Origin: Ophiura sarsii
Lineage: Eukaryota; Echinodermata; Ophiuroidea; Amphilepidida; Ophiuridae
DNA length: 64,000 bases
Direction: 5' to 3'
Assembly (NCBI GenBank): GCA_035610835.1
Contig: CM069449.1
Location: 61,280,292 to 61,344,291, forward strand
Shown here: positions 11,801-22,810 of the stretch, one piece after another
Numbering within the stretch: the first letter of the stretch is position 1
Layout: each line of letters starts with the position of its first letter
Notes under the pieces: model-generated
Told to the model about the DNA's origin: nothing
Databases searched by the model: none
Seen by the model: the letters and a program-made list of their open reading frames with translations, nothing else
Translations under genes and position numbers: made by a program

Positions 11801-11907
11801 ACGATTATTTCTGTTGCCAAAATGTGCATTAGCAAGTTTAAATACGGAAAGCATCCAAATGTTGTTGCATTATTATTGCATGAACTCAGAGTTAGACAAC
11901 CGACATA
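8863..11907 (+). pseudogene. LINE ORF2, 3' part: reverse transcriptase and C-terminal knuckle
   Basis: Continuation of ORF2 after the Ngaro-like insertion. The end of the endonuclease is visible at about 8897 (TAPCTDHLAVKLNI). A linker and RT thumb-proximal helices run 9209-9652 (QNNKSPGYDG marks RT motif 0). Stops and frameshifts lie in 9653-9900. A 414-codon open RT frame, 9941-11185, holds LFLDFRKAFDSI (motif A), GVRQGCPLSALLF (motif B), SLYADDITIF (YADD catalytic motif C) and GLKLNVTKTE (motif D). A frameshift near 11088-11185 passes to 11690, containing CETCNEKEYLEHFFFHC, the CX2CX7HX4C knuckle of L1/Tx1 elements. A last frame runs to the stop near 11907. RT catalytic residues are intact, but the ORF as a whole is not. 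Confidence 0.88.
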
Positions 11908-12120
11908 AATGTAGCTTGTAGTCATATTACTATACAATTTGATAAATTATTACGCAACATTAGCATGATATACATTGTAATCAATTTTAAAGATAGATCA
12001 AGTAAGTAAGTGTTTATAATGATGAATAGAAATTATGCTATGTAAAAGATTGAATGTATGTTCAATGTAATATTGATAAGTGGCGATAAATAAATACAAA
12101 AGATTATAAAAAAAAAATCT
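11908..12120 (+). other. LINE 3' untranslated region and tail
   Basis: AT-rich region ending in an A-rich tail (about 12106-12118) followed by short repeats of CAAAATCTAGC, which fits the 3' end of a non-LTR retrotransposon. I could not identify a matching target duplication at the 5' end. Confidence 0.6.
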
Positions 12121-12600
12121 AGCAAACAAAATCTAGCATTAACAAAAACAAAATATTTATTAGAAAGGAAGTGGTGACTTTTCAATAACATATTTATCAC
12201 AAGATCGTTCAAAATAGGTTCGAAAATTGAAGAAGAAAAATCTACTTGCGAGGAAATGAAGAGGTGTCCTTTTCAATCAAATATTGGTCAAAAGTATGCA
12301 CCAGATCGCGTTAAATGGGTTAGAAAATTGAAAACACATCACTCTCTGTCCGCGCTTTTCAACCATCTATGAAGCTTAAATCAAGGAAAATATCAGTAAA
12401 TTTTAATAAAATATTGGTCAAAAGTATACACCAGATCGCACCAAATGGGTTCAACAATCGAGAAAAAAAATCCAATTGTGAGGGAGGACATCCATTCTTA
12501 TATTCCCCCATGTCCGCGCTAGCACGGAGCGCGGTGACCGCTTTTGTCACACTTTGGCCAAAATATTCAAATGTCCCCCCCCCCCTAAAATAATTCCTGA
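12121..12600. repeat. Degenerate ~130-bp tandem units
   Basis: Blocks beginning AAATATTGGTCAAAAGTATRC and ACCAGATCGC recur at about 12280 and 12410, with a more distant version near 12190. Non-coding; a CCCCCCC tract lies at 12577. Confidence 0.55.
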
Positions 12601-12716
12601 ATCCGTGCCTGATAGTCCAGGCTAGAGACCTCATTACCTTGTTTTGTTATATATACAATGTTTTTTAAGAGTTTCTAGACCAGTTTTTTCTGCTGATTCC
12701 AAATCCGATGGGTTTG

Positions 12717-13137
12717 GGTAGGCCTTGTATCACTTACTTATACCGAACATTGTATGGGCGGCCAATAGAGTTATAGAATGTCTAAAATCAGGGTAAAGAG
12801 ATGATTAATAGAAACTATTAATGAATACTAATTTACAATATGAATATTTACTAGCAATATGAATAATTAATTAATTAATTAGCAATATGAATTATAATTA
12901 GCATGAATATGAATGATCCAGATTGAACTGAAATGGTCCAGTTTGAACCGAGATGATCCAAGAGGATCCTACATCAATCATGAATATTCATATTACTAAT
13001 TAATATTCATTACAAAAAAGTTATCATAATTTATAAATCTCTTGCAAATTAAAAGTATAATGTATATATACAATATATTTTAACCCCATTGGCCGCCCAT
13101 ACAATGTTCGGTATAAGTAAGTGATACAAGGCCTACC
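12717..13137. mobile_element. 421-bp MITE, perfect 50-bp TIRs, 9-bp target duplication
   Basis: Terminal inverted repeats 12717-12766 and 13088-13137 are identical over 50 bp (start GGTAGGCCTTGTATCACTTA). They are flanked by ATGGGTTTG at 12708-12716 and 13138-13146. A 9-bp duplication fits Mutator-like elements best; Merlin-type (8-9 bp) is an alternative. The interior is AT-rich with no ORF. The perfect ends and duplication indicate a recent insertion. Confidence 0.9.
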
Positions 13138-13146
13138 ATGGGTTTG

Positions 13147-13650
13147 AGCATTTTTGTAAATATGCAAAAATCCAAAATGGCTTCCAAAAATGCATTTTTT
13201 TTATAGTTTTGCTCATTACAGGACTTTGTTTCACTATATATATATACATTTTGTAACACCTTATACTGTGGTTAGTTGTAGTTGAAAAAACCTAGAATAT
13301 ATGGCTAAAATCCAAGATGGCTGCCAAAAAAGTTTACCAATATAGTTTTGCTATTCACGGGACCTTGTATCGCTAAATGTATCCATTTTAAATTGTCTCT
13401 AGAACAGTTTAACTTACAAATTTTGCAAAAGAATAAGATGGCTTCCATACCAGTAAATTCTTGTAGATCTGCTCATCGCAGGACCTTATTTTGCTACATA
13501 TATGTATGATTCTATTTGTAACAATTGTATCAGATAATGTTATTTACAGAAAATGAATCCTAGTATTTGTGACAATTGAGAAAGCCCGGGTTTAATTTGG
13601 TAGAGAAATAAAATTCCAAGATGGCCACCAAGTCATTTATCATGTTAAAT
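13147..13650. repeat. Degenerate ~160-bp repeats with AAGATGGCY motifs
   Basis: Units share CCAARATGGCTKCCAAAAA, TTTTGCTCATYRCAGGACCTT and TATATGTATNATT, at about 13170, 13310, 13430 and 13615. The MITE at 12717 is inserted in the first unit. The AAGATGGC core resembles a YY1 site, but I attach no function to it. Confidence 0.6.
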
Positions 13651-13776
13651 TACTTAAAAAGGTCGGCTGCATGATAGATGACAATAATTAGAAGAAAAAA
13701 ACCCAAACATTGCTTAACATTACATTAATATCCTATTAATAGAGTACTTGACTGCAATGCGACATATTTCCGAGGA

Positions 13777-15160
13777 TTATTCATCATTATTGTCACCATC
13801 GCTGTCATTGTTACCGTCTTGTGACTCTGCTTTCATGGGATTTTCACAGTGTACACCACCCATGCATTTGCAGAATTCTATGCATTGGTAAAGAGAACTT
13901 GACGCAACAACAGTGTGCGGATCTACAACCAGTTTTGCAGCCACAGCTAGTAAGATTGAGGACCTCATCTGGTGCAATTGCCGTCCACGAGATACACTGG
14001 TTGAAGTATAGACCATTTCTTCTCCCAACCATTATGTAATGGGTTTAGCTCTGGAGGGGATGTCATACCAGCGGCCTTCCACAAGGTTGTCTGATAATGA
14101 GCATGTTCACAGTGGGGTCTGAATGCGGCCATTGTAGGAGGCAGGCTGCTCAACTTTGCTCAACATGCCTTTTGCCACCTAGTTTTTGTGTGAAAATGTC
14201 TGCACGCATGTTGTTTAGAGAGCCTACAAATGTTCTTCCATACAGCGTGGCTACATATTTCAAGCCTGAAGCTATCACCTCATCCAGAGAGACGGATGGA
14301 TCTCCCAACTTAAGAGGTTCAGTGAATGTCTCTAGTGTCTTCAATACAGTAGTCTTACCTATGCAAGTGAAGCAGGAGACAGTATCGCAGCCCGTCAGTG
14401 CATGGGCTCCGAGAAGGTTGGGCATGACTCGATGATGTTTCTTGACGACCTCATTGATATTGATTACAGCACGATTTCTGGAGCATGATTCCATGAGCAA
14501 CTGAACTGTATCTGGCATGTTGTTTGTATGTACATATAGATAATGGGCAAGAATAATGAGCACATCGGTGTCATCAGACACAATTTTGATTCATGAGTGT
14601 CCAGCAACAGCCTCTTTTATCATGTGGTATACCATAATAACATCTGCTTCCTCATTGTCACTGCTGGTTGCTTTGCACCAACGCCGACTTCTATTGGATA
14701 TGGGTTTAGCGCCAATTATGACGACTTGCTTACCCTCAGGGACTTCCACAGAACATAGTTTCGCAACAATATGTTCGATGATCTGTACTTTGTTGGCAGT
14801 CACATTTAAACAGATGGATTGCTTTGGAAGTGGAGATTCACTGGTGAGTTTGAACACACGACTGAAACCCTTTGCGCGTGTTGTTCTACAGCATGACGTT
14901 ATACTCTCATAATATCGGTCGAATACCACATGCAGAACTTGTGAAACGCTCATGTGATATATTATCCTGGTAACTGCAGCATCAACGAATGTAGACACCT
15001 TTGCTGGAGATGCAGGCCAAGGAACAGTCCACAGTATAGCACAACCATCTAGAATGATAACGTCAGGCTGACCTCTGTTTCTTTGGCTAAGCTCGACCTT
15101 TATTGGGGTTTTCAGCACTGACTTACTAGTTGATCGCAAATCACCATTCTCGTCAAACAA
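13777..15160 (-). pseudogene. PIN/FEN-like nuclease-family protein, C-terminal half
   Basis: Minus-strand continuation of the gene that starts at 17722. Frames in order: 15160-14591 (FDENGDLRSTSKSVLK .. IILDGCAILWTVPWP .. LHVVFDRYYESI), 14581-14150, 14153-13965, then the tail to 13777. The acidic clusters EEADVIMVYHM and SDDTDVLIIL followed by HALTGCDTVSCFTCIGKTT have the layout of PIN/FEN-type metal-binding nucleases (an EEAD-like then a DxD-like pair, then a helix-hairpin-like GKT segment). The C-terminus is Cys-rich (SCGCKTGCRSAHCCC..) and acidic. Frameshifts occur near 15165, 14585, 14150 and 14010. I recognise this as a multicopy protein family of marine animals without an accepted name; the nuclease role is inferred. 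Confidence 0.65.
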
Positions 15161-15177
15161 GGACGATGGGTAAGAGG

Positions 15178-16201
15178 CTATAGTTCATAAGAGAATAGAG
15201 TCTTGGTATAAACGGTCTCTCTAGATGATGCCATTATTCCAATAACACGTGCATATATTATCTCTGTATTCACTGCCTGGGGTGTGTCACCAACAATGGA
15301 CTTCAACGTTGAGGCTTTAGCTTTAGACATTGGCTTAATTTTCTTCCTTAGTCTGCTGTGAAACCCCTTTGGCCACTGTCTTTCATATTCCTCCCACTGC
15401 TCAGCGCCAATCTTTAGAGAATTGTCAGCATTTACAGTTGTGTCATCGACAACCTGTCCTGAATAGATGTTTACAAGACCTACAGTTGGGTGTGACTCGC
15501 CGTCAAACATGTCAATGCATGTCGATAATGCCTCACGTATTTTGATTCTGTCGGCAGCATCTGCCTTGACACGTGTATGTTGCTCCTCTTTATGACAAGT
15601 AACCACGCTCTGAACTTGACCATCTTGCATTTCCTCGACATCATTCCTTAATTGTCCAAAGATGCTGTGGGACACGGCCCATATAGCAAGAGTGAATTCA
15701 TTCAGTGTAGAGCCAATGATACCAGCTGGTCCTTTCCATTATCGCATGTAGGTGGTCTCAATGAAAAGATCTGACCAGATATCATTCCAAAGACCATCTT
15801 GGTGATGCATAACATGTTCCTCCATCATCATTTCTTTCAATACTGAGGGGTGTAGACGTTGCATACTGCGAAGGTGATACAAACCATAGCGGGCGAAGTT
15901 GACATGCCCTGATGCAAAGAAATATGGCATCATTCTCTCAACTACTAACAGGTGAAGTGGCCAGTCGCCTTCCGTCTCTGCCCGTACAAATGACATAATG
16001 ATGAGAATAGGGGTAAACAAGGCAGTCTACCCATAGCTTGGTCGTCCTACTTCGTTGGCGACTTTCATTCAGAAATTTTGTGAGTTCGGCAATGGTTTGT
16101 ATTTCCTTAGAGATTAGTATAGGACGCAAAAGTTCTTCTACAACAATACGAAGAGCTCTCATATTCTGTGGATACTTCTTGCCAGACAGCATCTTCGGCA
16201 C
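15178..16201 (-). pseudogene. PIN/FEN-like nuclease-family protein, middle part
   Basis: Two frames, 16201-15938 and 16020-15739, contain PKMLSGKKYPQNMRALRIVVEE and then ETEGDWPLHLLVVERMMPYFFASGH..ARYGLYHLRSMQ..GLWNDIWSDLFIETTYMR. An in-frame TAA at about 15736 interrupts the reading before KGPAGIIGSTLNEFTL. The frame 15675-15178 then carries VSHSIFGQL..EEMQDGQV..ADAADRIKIREALSTCIDMF. A one-base shift near 15175 separates it from the next segment. The conserved GLWNxIWSDxFIETT block is the most recognisable family signature. Confidence 0.65.
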
Positions 16202-16305
16202 TTTTGTCTTTGACTTTGGTTGCCAGTCACTCTCTCAGGCATGTTTCGTATTGAATCCCTCCATATTCTGGATATGGATTTTCTCCTTTAACCTATTTCA
16301 GGAAT

Positions 16306-16918
16306 TCAAGATCTTGTTGAGCTGTCCGGTTTATTGAAACTTGCATGCTGGCAAATAAGGCAAGCGTGGGAACAACTCGTTGACCATACTGCTTTGGCAT
16401 CTGAGCTTTTTTTGCTCCCATGACTGCGTTGTATATTCACATCACCTAAATATAAGTGTGTTGCCTTTGTCTCTTCCCAGGTAAGACGCGTGATTGTAGG
16501 CATCTCTTGGTCATCAGATTGTTGTAGCTTTTGATTTCCAGCTTGAGTTATTACCGTAGCCAGGCCATGATGTATTGCCGTTTGAAGATGAAATTCGTGT
16601 ATCAAAATTGTCAGACACAGCTTGAACCAATCCATCATTGCTGTCAAACTTGGCTAAGCCTCGTTTATCTTTGGCCATTGCTGAAGCAGCAGAAATTCTA
16701 AAACGACGTAGTTCGTTATAGGTGGATGTGATTCCGAAGTTATGAAATTGGTCAATTAAATCACGCTGCTGATTTAGCAAGTCCTCGTTGTAATGATGTT
16801 GCCTCTTCAGATAAAGTGCCAAGCACAATGTGGCCGATCATTATTATAGCTTGCAATGTGTAATCAAGCTTGGGCGATATATCTCTAAGGAGTGCTAATA
16901 ACGTTTTACTGCATCCAC
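16306..16918 (-). pseudogene. PIN/FEN-like nuclease-family protein, second exon
   Basis: After an acceptor (TTTTTTACTTACAG, ending 16919) the minus frame reads LLALLRDISPKLDYTLQAI..MIGHIVLG and on through 16828-16514. It shifts frame near 16560 into QKLQQSDDQEMPTITRLTWE (to 16306). The exon start does not match the phase of the upstream donor, which implies a one- or two-base change near the junction. It joins the next block at about 16201. Confidence 0.55.
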
Positions 16919-17269
16919 CTGTAAGTAAAAAAGGTTGATGTTACAAATTAGAAATAAGAAATGCTCAAAATCTTAGTCACTTCTATAATTCGCAAGTGGT
17001 GAGATATTTTATCTGCTGCATTTATAACTGTATAATAATAATATTATTGAATAATATCAATAATAATAATAACAGGCCCTTAACTACACCATGAAGCCAG
17101 TACGCGAGACACCACTAGGATGCACTGAAAAGTGCCTGTTGAAGCTAAAAATGTAAGCTACATTAAATAGATGTGCTCAATGTCATGAATGTCAGAACCC
17201 CACACTCTTTATCATTGGTGTAAAACAAGCATATTTAATATAGGATACACTTCACATTCATGTTCTTAC
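16919..17269 (-). other. Intron of the nuclease-family pseudogene
   Basis: Donor AG|GTAAGA at 17270/17269 on the minus strand and acceptor TTACAG ending at 16919 bracket about 351 bp of AT-rich, stop-filled sequence between two segments that match the same protein family. Retention of an intron argues that this copy did not arise from spliced mRNA. Confidence 0.6.
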
Positions 17270-17722
17270 CTCTAATGTGGTTATAAGTGACAGGCGTGTC
17301 AAATGCTTTCCAGGGTCTGGCTTCTGTTTTAGACACTCTGCTCTGATCTTGTTGGCAATACTGGAGATGGCTCGTGCAGTACAGTCGTCTTCATCATCTA
17401 CAAGTCGAGTCGCTGCATTACTCTTGAATATAACGATGAATGCAACACCTGGTGATGAAAGGACAACTATTTCTGGTATAAGAGTCTCTTCTAAATACGT
17501 CACAAGGCAACGCCGTGACAACTCTGATCCTCCAAACTTCTGGTACACTTCATGCAGTTCAACGCTGTTCCAAATGCGTGTGTGATCTGAGCGCATCAGG
17601 TTCACCAATTCATCTAGCTCTCTGTCACACATTCTACCAGCAGAAGTGGACGGATTGTTGGTGAAAAAGGTTGACATATAGTCCTTGTGGTACCGACCAG
17701 AGACTATATAACTATAAGACAA
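17270..17722 (-). pseudogene. PIN/FEN-like nuclease-family protein, first visible exon
   Basis: Open minus frame of about 150 codons: MCDRELDELVNLMRSDHTRIWNS..ELHEVYQKFGG..LSSPGVAFIVIFKSNAATRLVDDEDD, ending at a GTAAGA donor. It probably lacks the true N-terminus, because the frame runs into the gypsy remnant at about 17700; the ATG at 17722 need not be the native start. Same strand as all downstream segments, total span 13777-17722. Confidence 0.6.
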
Positions 17723-17749
17723 GTATCCTGTTTACTATGCTTAAATTTA

Positions 17750-17992
17750 CGGAGGACGGTTTTAGAGGGGGCGCACTATCCCGGTCGTAGCAAACCAGAC
17801 GACCTAAGACGTGCATTGGACAATCTGCGGAGCTATCGGGCGCCGTACACCAATGTCATCATCTATTTGCATCGGGGAATGGGTGGCTGCACAGGGACAT
17901 ATTTACGGAGGAATTTCCTGTTTCATGTGGCGGTTCCGTAGAGTATCTTAACGAGCCGCTGGGGTTTCTAGCCAAGTGTCATGGGGTCTATA
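17750..17992 (-). pseudogene. Gypsy pol C-terminal tail, deleted
   Basis: The minus frame shows NRKFLRKYVPVQPPIP (about 17915-17868), which in this gypsy group lies near the pol C-terminus. The region between it and the integrase core end at 17993 is shorter than in the family and out of frame, so an internal deletion is likely. Confidence 0.5.
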
Positions 17993-18900
17993 TTAACCAG
18001 GTGGTATGGGGATGAAGTCCCTAATAGGACGACCAAAGATGCACTGAGCTGGGGATAGTTTTGTGTCTCTGTCAGGGGTATTCCGGTACTGCAGCATGGC
18101 CCGCTGGAAAGCGTCAGTATCAAGGTCGCCAGTTGGGCTGGTGTTGTCCATAAGAAGACGTTTAACGGTCTTCACCCCGACCTCAGCACGGCAGTTACTG
18201 TGGGGATAAGCAACAGAGGAAAGGCGATGATGTACACCCTAGTCATTAAGGAATCGACGTGTAGCTACCGCAGTTAATTCAGGGCCACCATCGGATGCTA
18301 ACTCGTCGTGGATACCAAAGGTGACAAAAATGCGTCTGAGGCATGTTATGAGCCCATCAGCACCATGGAAGGACCTCTCAACAACCGGCCAGTTAGAGTA
18401 GCGGTCTAACACTACCAAGTAGTTGCAGCCTTTGTAATGAAAGAAATCAGCTCAAACACATTGGAATGGGTAACTGGGAGGGGTCAGGGGGTAGGTGGTG
18501 CATTTGGGTTGGATGGGGCAATGCGATTGCAATGATTGCAGTTGACACGAAGAGCAGCAATCGCATGGGTGATACCTGGCCAAAAATGGATGCCTCTTCT
18601 CTGGCAGACGTAGAAGTGACTCATTGGTGAGCAGCATTGAGATTAGCTAAGACCTCACTCCTGAGGGATGGGGGAATAACCACACGCCCCTTGTACAGCA
18701 CAACACCATCAACTGTATATAAACCGTCACGGAACTGGAAGTACTCGCGTAGGGGTTCTGGGTGTTCATGGCGGAATTGTGGCATGCCAGACTCTATCAG
18801 GCCAACAAGGCTCTGCATGTTATCATCACTAGCTGTGGCAGTACGTACTCTGTCCCATGTAACTGATTTGAGGTTAAGGGAGGTGAGGGCACACACAGAA
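17993..18900 (-). pseudogene. Gypsy integrase, broken
   Basis: Starts with the segment upstream of the zinc domain (18896-18621: TVDGVVLYKGRVVIPPSLR). A Cys-rich H2C2-like part follows (18610-18450). The DDE core is visible as YLVVLDRYSNWPVVE (first Asp), ELASDGGPEL (second Asp) and [17 protein letters not shown] (Glu), ending [26 protein letters not shown] at 17993. Core residues look intact, but frameshifts at about 18620, 18450 and 18240 break the ORF. Confidence 0.8.
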
Positions 18901-18999
18901 GAAGATACGACTATTTCTTCAATGACATTGATGTGTGTCGCAGGTGTGCGTAGGCCAGCCAGAGTAGGTAAAAAGAGATGGGTATGGACTCAATAGTCG

Positions 19000-19530
19000 C
19001 AATGTCATCAGGGAGGATCAACTTCTTAGGGTCACCTGTTGGGTGGCATGACATGCAATCTGTGGCATGATGCCGGGTGCCTGAAATCGAAATCTATAAC
19101 TGAGTGTTTTCTCCTTGAGATTCCTGAGGCGAGGATTGGGGATGTCTTCTAATGAGCGGTCACTAAAGATCTTCAGGAGGGGTTTGTGGTCAACAGCAAT
19201 TATAAGGTCCTCGCATCCCAGTACAAAGTATCTGGCTTTGGTTAGGACATCAACAACTGCAAGGGCCTCTCCCTCTATTGGAGCATAACGGGATTCATGG
19301 GAATGTGTGAATCGACTCCAAACAAGTACAATCTTCCACCCCGTCGGACAGCAAAATGGTTCTGTTTTGGGGCAAGTGCAGTGTTTTTGAAGCAGCCAGA
19401 AGCCAATGCCCGTCTTGGACTAGTCTGTTGCCAAGCATGTGGGCTTGCTTGTGTGTGTCAAAGATTCGGACACCTACCTCTATCTCACTGATGATAACTG
19501 CTTTATCTCACTTAAACGGTGTGTTTGGTT
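19000..19530 (-). pseudogene. Gypsy RT connection and RNase H, broken
   Basis: The minus strand reads EIEVGVRIFD, then after a frameshift ESRYAPIEGEALAVVDVLTK and DLIIAVDHKPLLKIF..LEDIPNPRLRNLKEK. This gives the RNase H pattern E..D..DH of Ty3/gypsy pol. A TGA replaces a Trp codon near 19509, and other frame changes follow, so it is non-functional. Confidence 0.75.
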
Positions 19531-20112
19531 GCATTAGTTGGCGGAATGGAAGCATCTTATGAGCCATACTGAAGGTGTAAGATACCTGGTTGACAAGCCC
19601 AAACCATGATCGTATGTCAGTGATACTTGTGGGCGTGGGGAAGTCAAGTATGGCATGGATGAATCTTTGGCAAGGGCGGACATGACTGAGGGTGATCTCG
19701 AAGCCAGAAAAATCAACGGTATCTGCGCCTAAGACAAATTTGTCTGGGTTAAGGGTGATCCCGTTCTGTCCACACTTGCCAAGATACTGGACAGCTTGGA
19801 AAAAGCTATCCGCAAGTGTGTCAGCTCGTAGTAGGACGTCATCGACACATTTGGTCTTGTTAGGGATGTCTGAGATAATCTCATCATACCGTCTGGTATA
19901 TCCATCACCAGATGCTATGTAACCTTGAGGGGCTGACTTGTAATAGTATCTGCCCCAGGGTGTGATGAAGGTCGTGAGGTGACGGTCTTCTTTGCAGATA
20001 GGAACGCTATGGTACCCATTCCATGCATCGAAGATAGATTTCTTCTTGCCATTTGGGACGTCCTGATCTAGCTTGGTAAAAAGTTGATTGGGTGTGGTGG
20101 GTTTTTCTTGTT
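19531..20112 (-). pseudogene. Gypsy reverse transcriptase, main part
   Basis: Open for about 190 codons on the minus strand. Motifs in order: SIFDAWNGYHSVPI (motif A, with Asp), SAPQGYIASGDGY (motif B region), KTKCVDDVLLRAD (catalytic xxDD with VDD), GITLNPDKFVLG and DFSGFEI, then SITDIRSWFGLVNQVSY. A one-base insertion near 20065 separates this frame from the preceding segment. The N-terminal part of RT lies beyond the inserted DNA element at 23104-23260. Confidence 0.82.
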
Positions 20113-20159
20113 CACGGCTGTTTGACAGTCCGATTTATTATGACGTCATCTTAACGTTT

Positions 20160-20690
20160 CTCAATACTTTCGATAGTTCGATTATCACGCAAACCAGTTG
20201 AGTGCATGTACTATGTACGCGTCCTATATCTCAACGTGCAATTATGCGCAAGCCGCAAATCTAAGCACCATTTACACTTATTTTTTTCTCGTTTGGCCTC
20301 TCTCTAGAGTCTCTTATTTAACGTTGGACCAGCGGGAAATCTTATGATTCATACACTAAATACAAAAATTTCTTGTGCATAAGATGCTATCATTTTCGTA
20401 TCCGGGCCTCCAATATTTGGTTTGTATGTTAACATTATTTTGGTAACATCGTTTTCAAGTTTGCTTACGAAACAGCTGTTCCCTATATCTCAACGGGCAA
20501 TCATGCGGAGCTCCGCAAATCTAAGCACCATTTACACTGATTTTTGTCTCGTTTGGCCTCTCTCTAGAGTCTCTTATTTAACGTTGGACCAGCGGGAAAT
20601 CTTATTATTTATACACTAAATACAAAAATTTCTTGTGCATAAGATGCTTGCATTTTCGTATCCGGGCCTCCAATATTTGGTTTGTAATTT
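20160..20690. repeat. 260-bp tandem duplication
   Basis: CTAAGCACCATTTACACT occurs at 20261 and 20521, with near identity over about 180 bp each (through CCGGGCCTCCAATATTTGG). It lies inside the satellite-bearing element. Confidence 0.8.
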
Positions 20691-21550
20691 CACATTTTAC
20701 TGCTCACACCGTGTGTTTCTTTTAGTATTCGTCATTTGGATTCTCAAAATGGATGCCAGTAACGCCAAAGTGGTTGTGTTCGCCAAAATAATGCCCAGGC
20801 GAACTCTACAGTACACGTTACGTCACTGCCATGCCACCTAGGTGTGTTGAAAAAAGTAGCGCATAGGCGCATTGATGTGGGCGTGAGATGGTGGCCAGGG
20901 GGTGTTTGTGCATAGACCGTTTATGATGTGCGTGTTAGGAATTTAGGTGCAGTGTTGGGTGGGAGGAGGGGGGGAGTTGCTTTAAAAAGAAAGCAGTACC
21001 TAACTAAGACCCTATTTTTCGTCATAAAATCCACTCAGTTCTGTAGCCTTTTTGAGGCGGCACACCCCTACCCAAAAAATGTTGAGTGTCCCCCCCCCCC
21101 CCCCCCCCGGGGCCACACAGCCCCTTTCAACTTGCCCGACTCCCCCCCCCCCCCGATCATACCATCCACTTCAATTTTGACAGAAACTCACTATGATATA
21201 TTATTAAACAGGTGAACTCTACGGCCCCACGAAAATAATAACAGGACCTTTACATTACTAATTTAATAATCTGGTCAATCAAAACACGTAGCACGCCTTT
21301 CAAATTGCCCAAAAGTCACACTTAATTCAAGTATTCAAACACTCAGGTTATGATCAATACGATAAACAGGCGAACTCTACCCCACGAAGTAGTGGCGAAC
21401 TCTACCGTACCGTACGTACAGCACTACTAATTTACGGTAACCTAGAGGTGCCTGGTAGAGTTCGCCAATTCAAAATGGCGTCCGAAAAGCGAAGTCAACC
21501 TCATACGCGCCAGTAACACACAGGCAGCAGGTATAGGACTAGTAAAAAAA
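20690..21550. other. Non-coding segment with repeated GCGAACTCTAC motif
   Basis: GGCGAACTCTAC or a close variant occurs at about 20798, 21213 (GGTGAACTCTAC), 21369 and 21392, and in reverse (GTAGAGTTCGCC) near 21452. Two poly(C) runs (21091-21108, 21142-21154) are present. No convincing ORF; the 95-codon frame over 20928-21215 is low complexity. Confidence 0.5.
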
Positions 21551-22810
21551 TGTGCCCTCCGATTTGCTTTTTTGTATATTATATCACATTTTGAGTTACG
21601 TATAATGTTTTTTTATCGAACTGGTCAATCTGCGACATATTTGGCGGAATAACTTACGTTCGCGTTGAAACCGCAACCAAAAAAGTCTTTTTTAGAGCGC
21701 GCAAGGCTAAAAAAGCTGAATATCCTAATATGTGCCCCACGATTTGCTTTTTGGGATATTATATCACATTTTGAGTTATGTATAATGTTTTTTTATCGAA
21801 CTGGTCAATCTGCGACATATTTGGCGGAATAACTTACGTTCGCGTTGAAACCGCAACCAAAAAAGTCTTTTTTAGAGCGCACAAGGCTAAAAAAGCTGAA
21901 TATCCTAATATGTGCCCCACGATTTGCTTTTTGGGATATTATATCACATTTTAAGTTACGTATAATGTTTTTTTATCGAACTGGTCAATCTGCGACATAT
22001 TTGGCGGAATAACTTACGTTCGCGTTGAAACCGCAACCAAAAAAGTCTTTTTTAGAGCGCGCAAGGCTAAAAAAGCTGAATATCCTAATATGTGCCCCAC
22101 GATTTGCTTTTTTGGATATTATATCACATTTTGAGTTACGTATAATGTTTTTTTATCGAACTGGTCAATCTGCGACATATTTGGCGGAATAACTTACGTT
22201 CGCGTTGAAACCGCAACCAAAAAAGTCTTTTTTAGAGCGCGCAAGGCTAAAAAAGCTGAATATCCTAATATGTGCCCCACGATTTGCTTTTTGGGATATT
22301 ATATCACATTTTGAGTTACGTATAATGTTTTTTTATCGAACTGGTCAATCTGCGACATATTTGGCGGAATAACTTACGTTCGCGTTGAAACCGCAACCAA
22401 AAAAGTCTTTTTTAGAGCGCGCAAGGCTAAAAAAGCTGAATATCCTAATATGTGCCCCACGATTTGCTTTTTGGGATATTATATCACATTTTGAGTTACG
22501 TATAGTGTTTTTTTATCGAACTGGTCAATCTGCGACATATTTGGCGGAATAACTTACGTTCGCGTTGAAACCGCAACCAAAAAAGTCTTTTTTAGAGCGC
22601 GCAAGGCTAAAAAAGCTGAATATCCTAATATGTGCCCCACGATTTGCTTTTTGGGATATTATATCCCATTTTGAGTTACGTATAGTGTTTTTTTATCGAA
22701 CTGGTCAATCTGCGACATATTTGGCGGAATAACTTACGTTCGCGTTGAAACCGCAACCAAAAAAGTTTTTTTTAGAGCGCGCAAGGCTAAAAAAGCTGAA
22801 TATCCTAATA
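21551..22810. repeat. Seven-copy 180-bp satellite
   Basis: Exactly seven units of 180 bp; TATCCTAATATGTGCCCCAC recurs at 21721, 21901, 22081, 22261, 22441 and 22621, and the last unit ends at 22810. Units are nearly identical (a few substitutions each, such as TATAATG/TATAGTG and GCGCGC/GCGCAC). The first unit is the most divergent. Homogeneity implies recent amplification. The array starts and ends sharply within the surrounding TIR element. Confidence 0.95.

Noticed and set aside
13777..17722. Extra ORF belonging to the adjacent gypsy element
   Set aside because: Same strand and close, but it retains an intron and the protein family is not a known gypsy component; recorded as a question in the findings instead.
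21551..22810. CRISPR-like array
   Set aside because: The units are contiguous 180-bp satellite copies with no unique spacers, in a eukaryotic genome.
21551..22810. CENP-B box in the 180-bp satellite
   Set aside because: TTCGCGTTGAAACC has a TTCG core but lacks the CGGG half needed for the motif.
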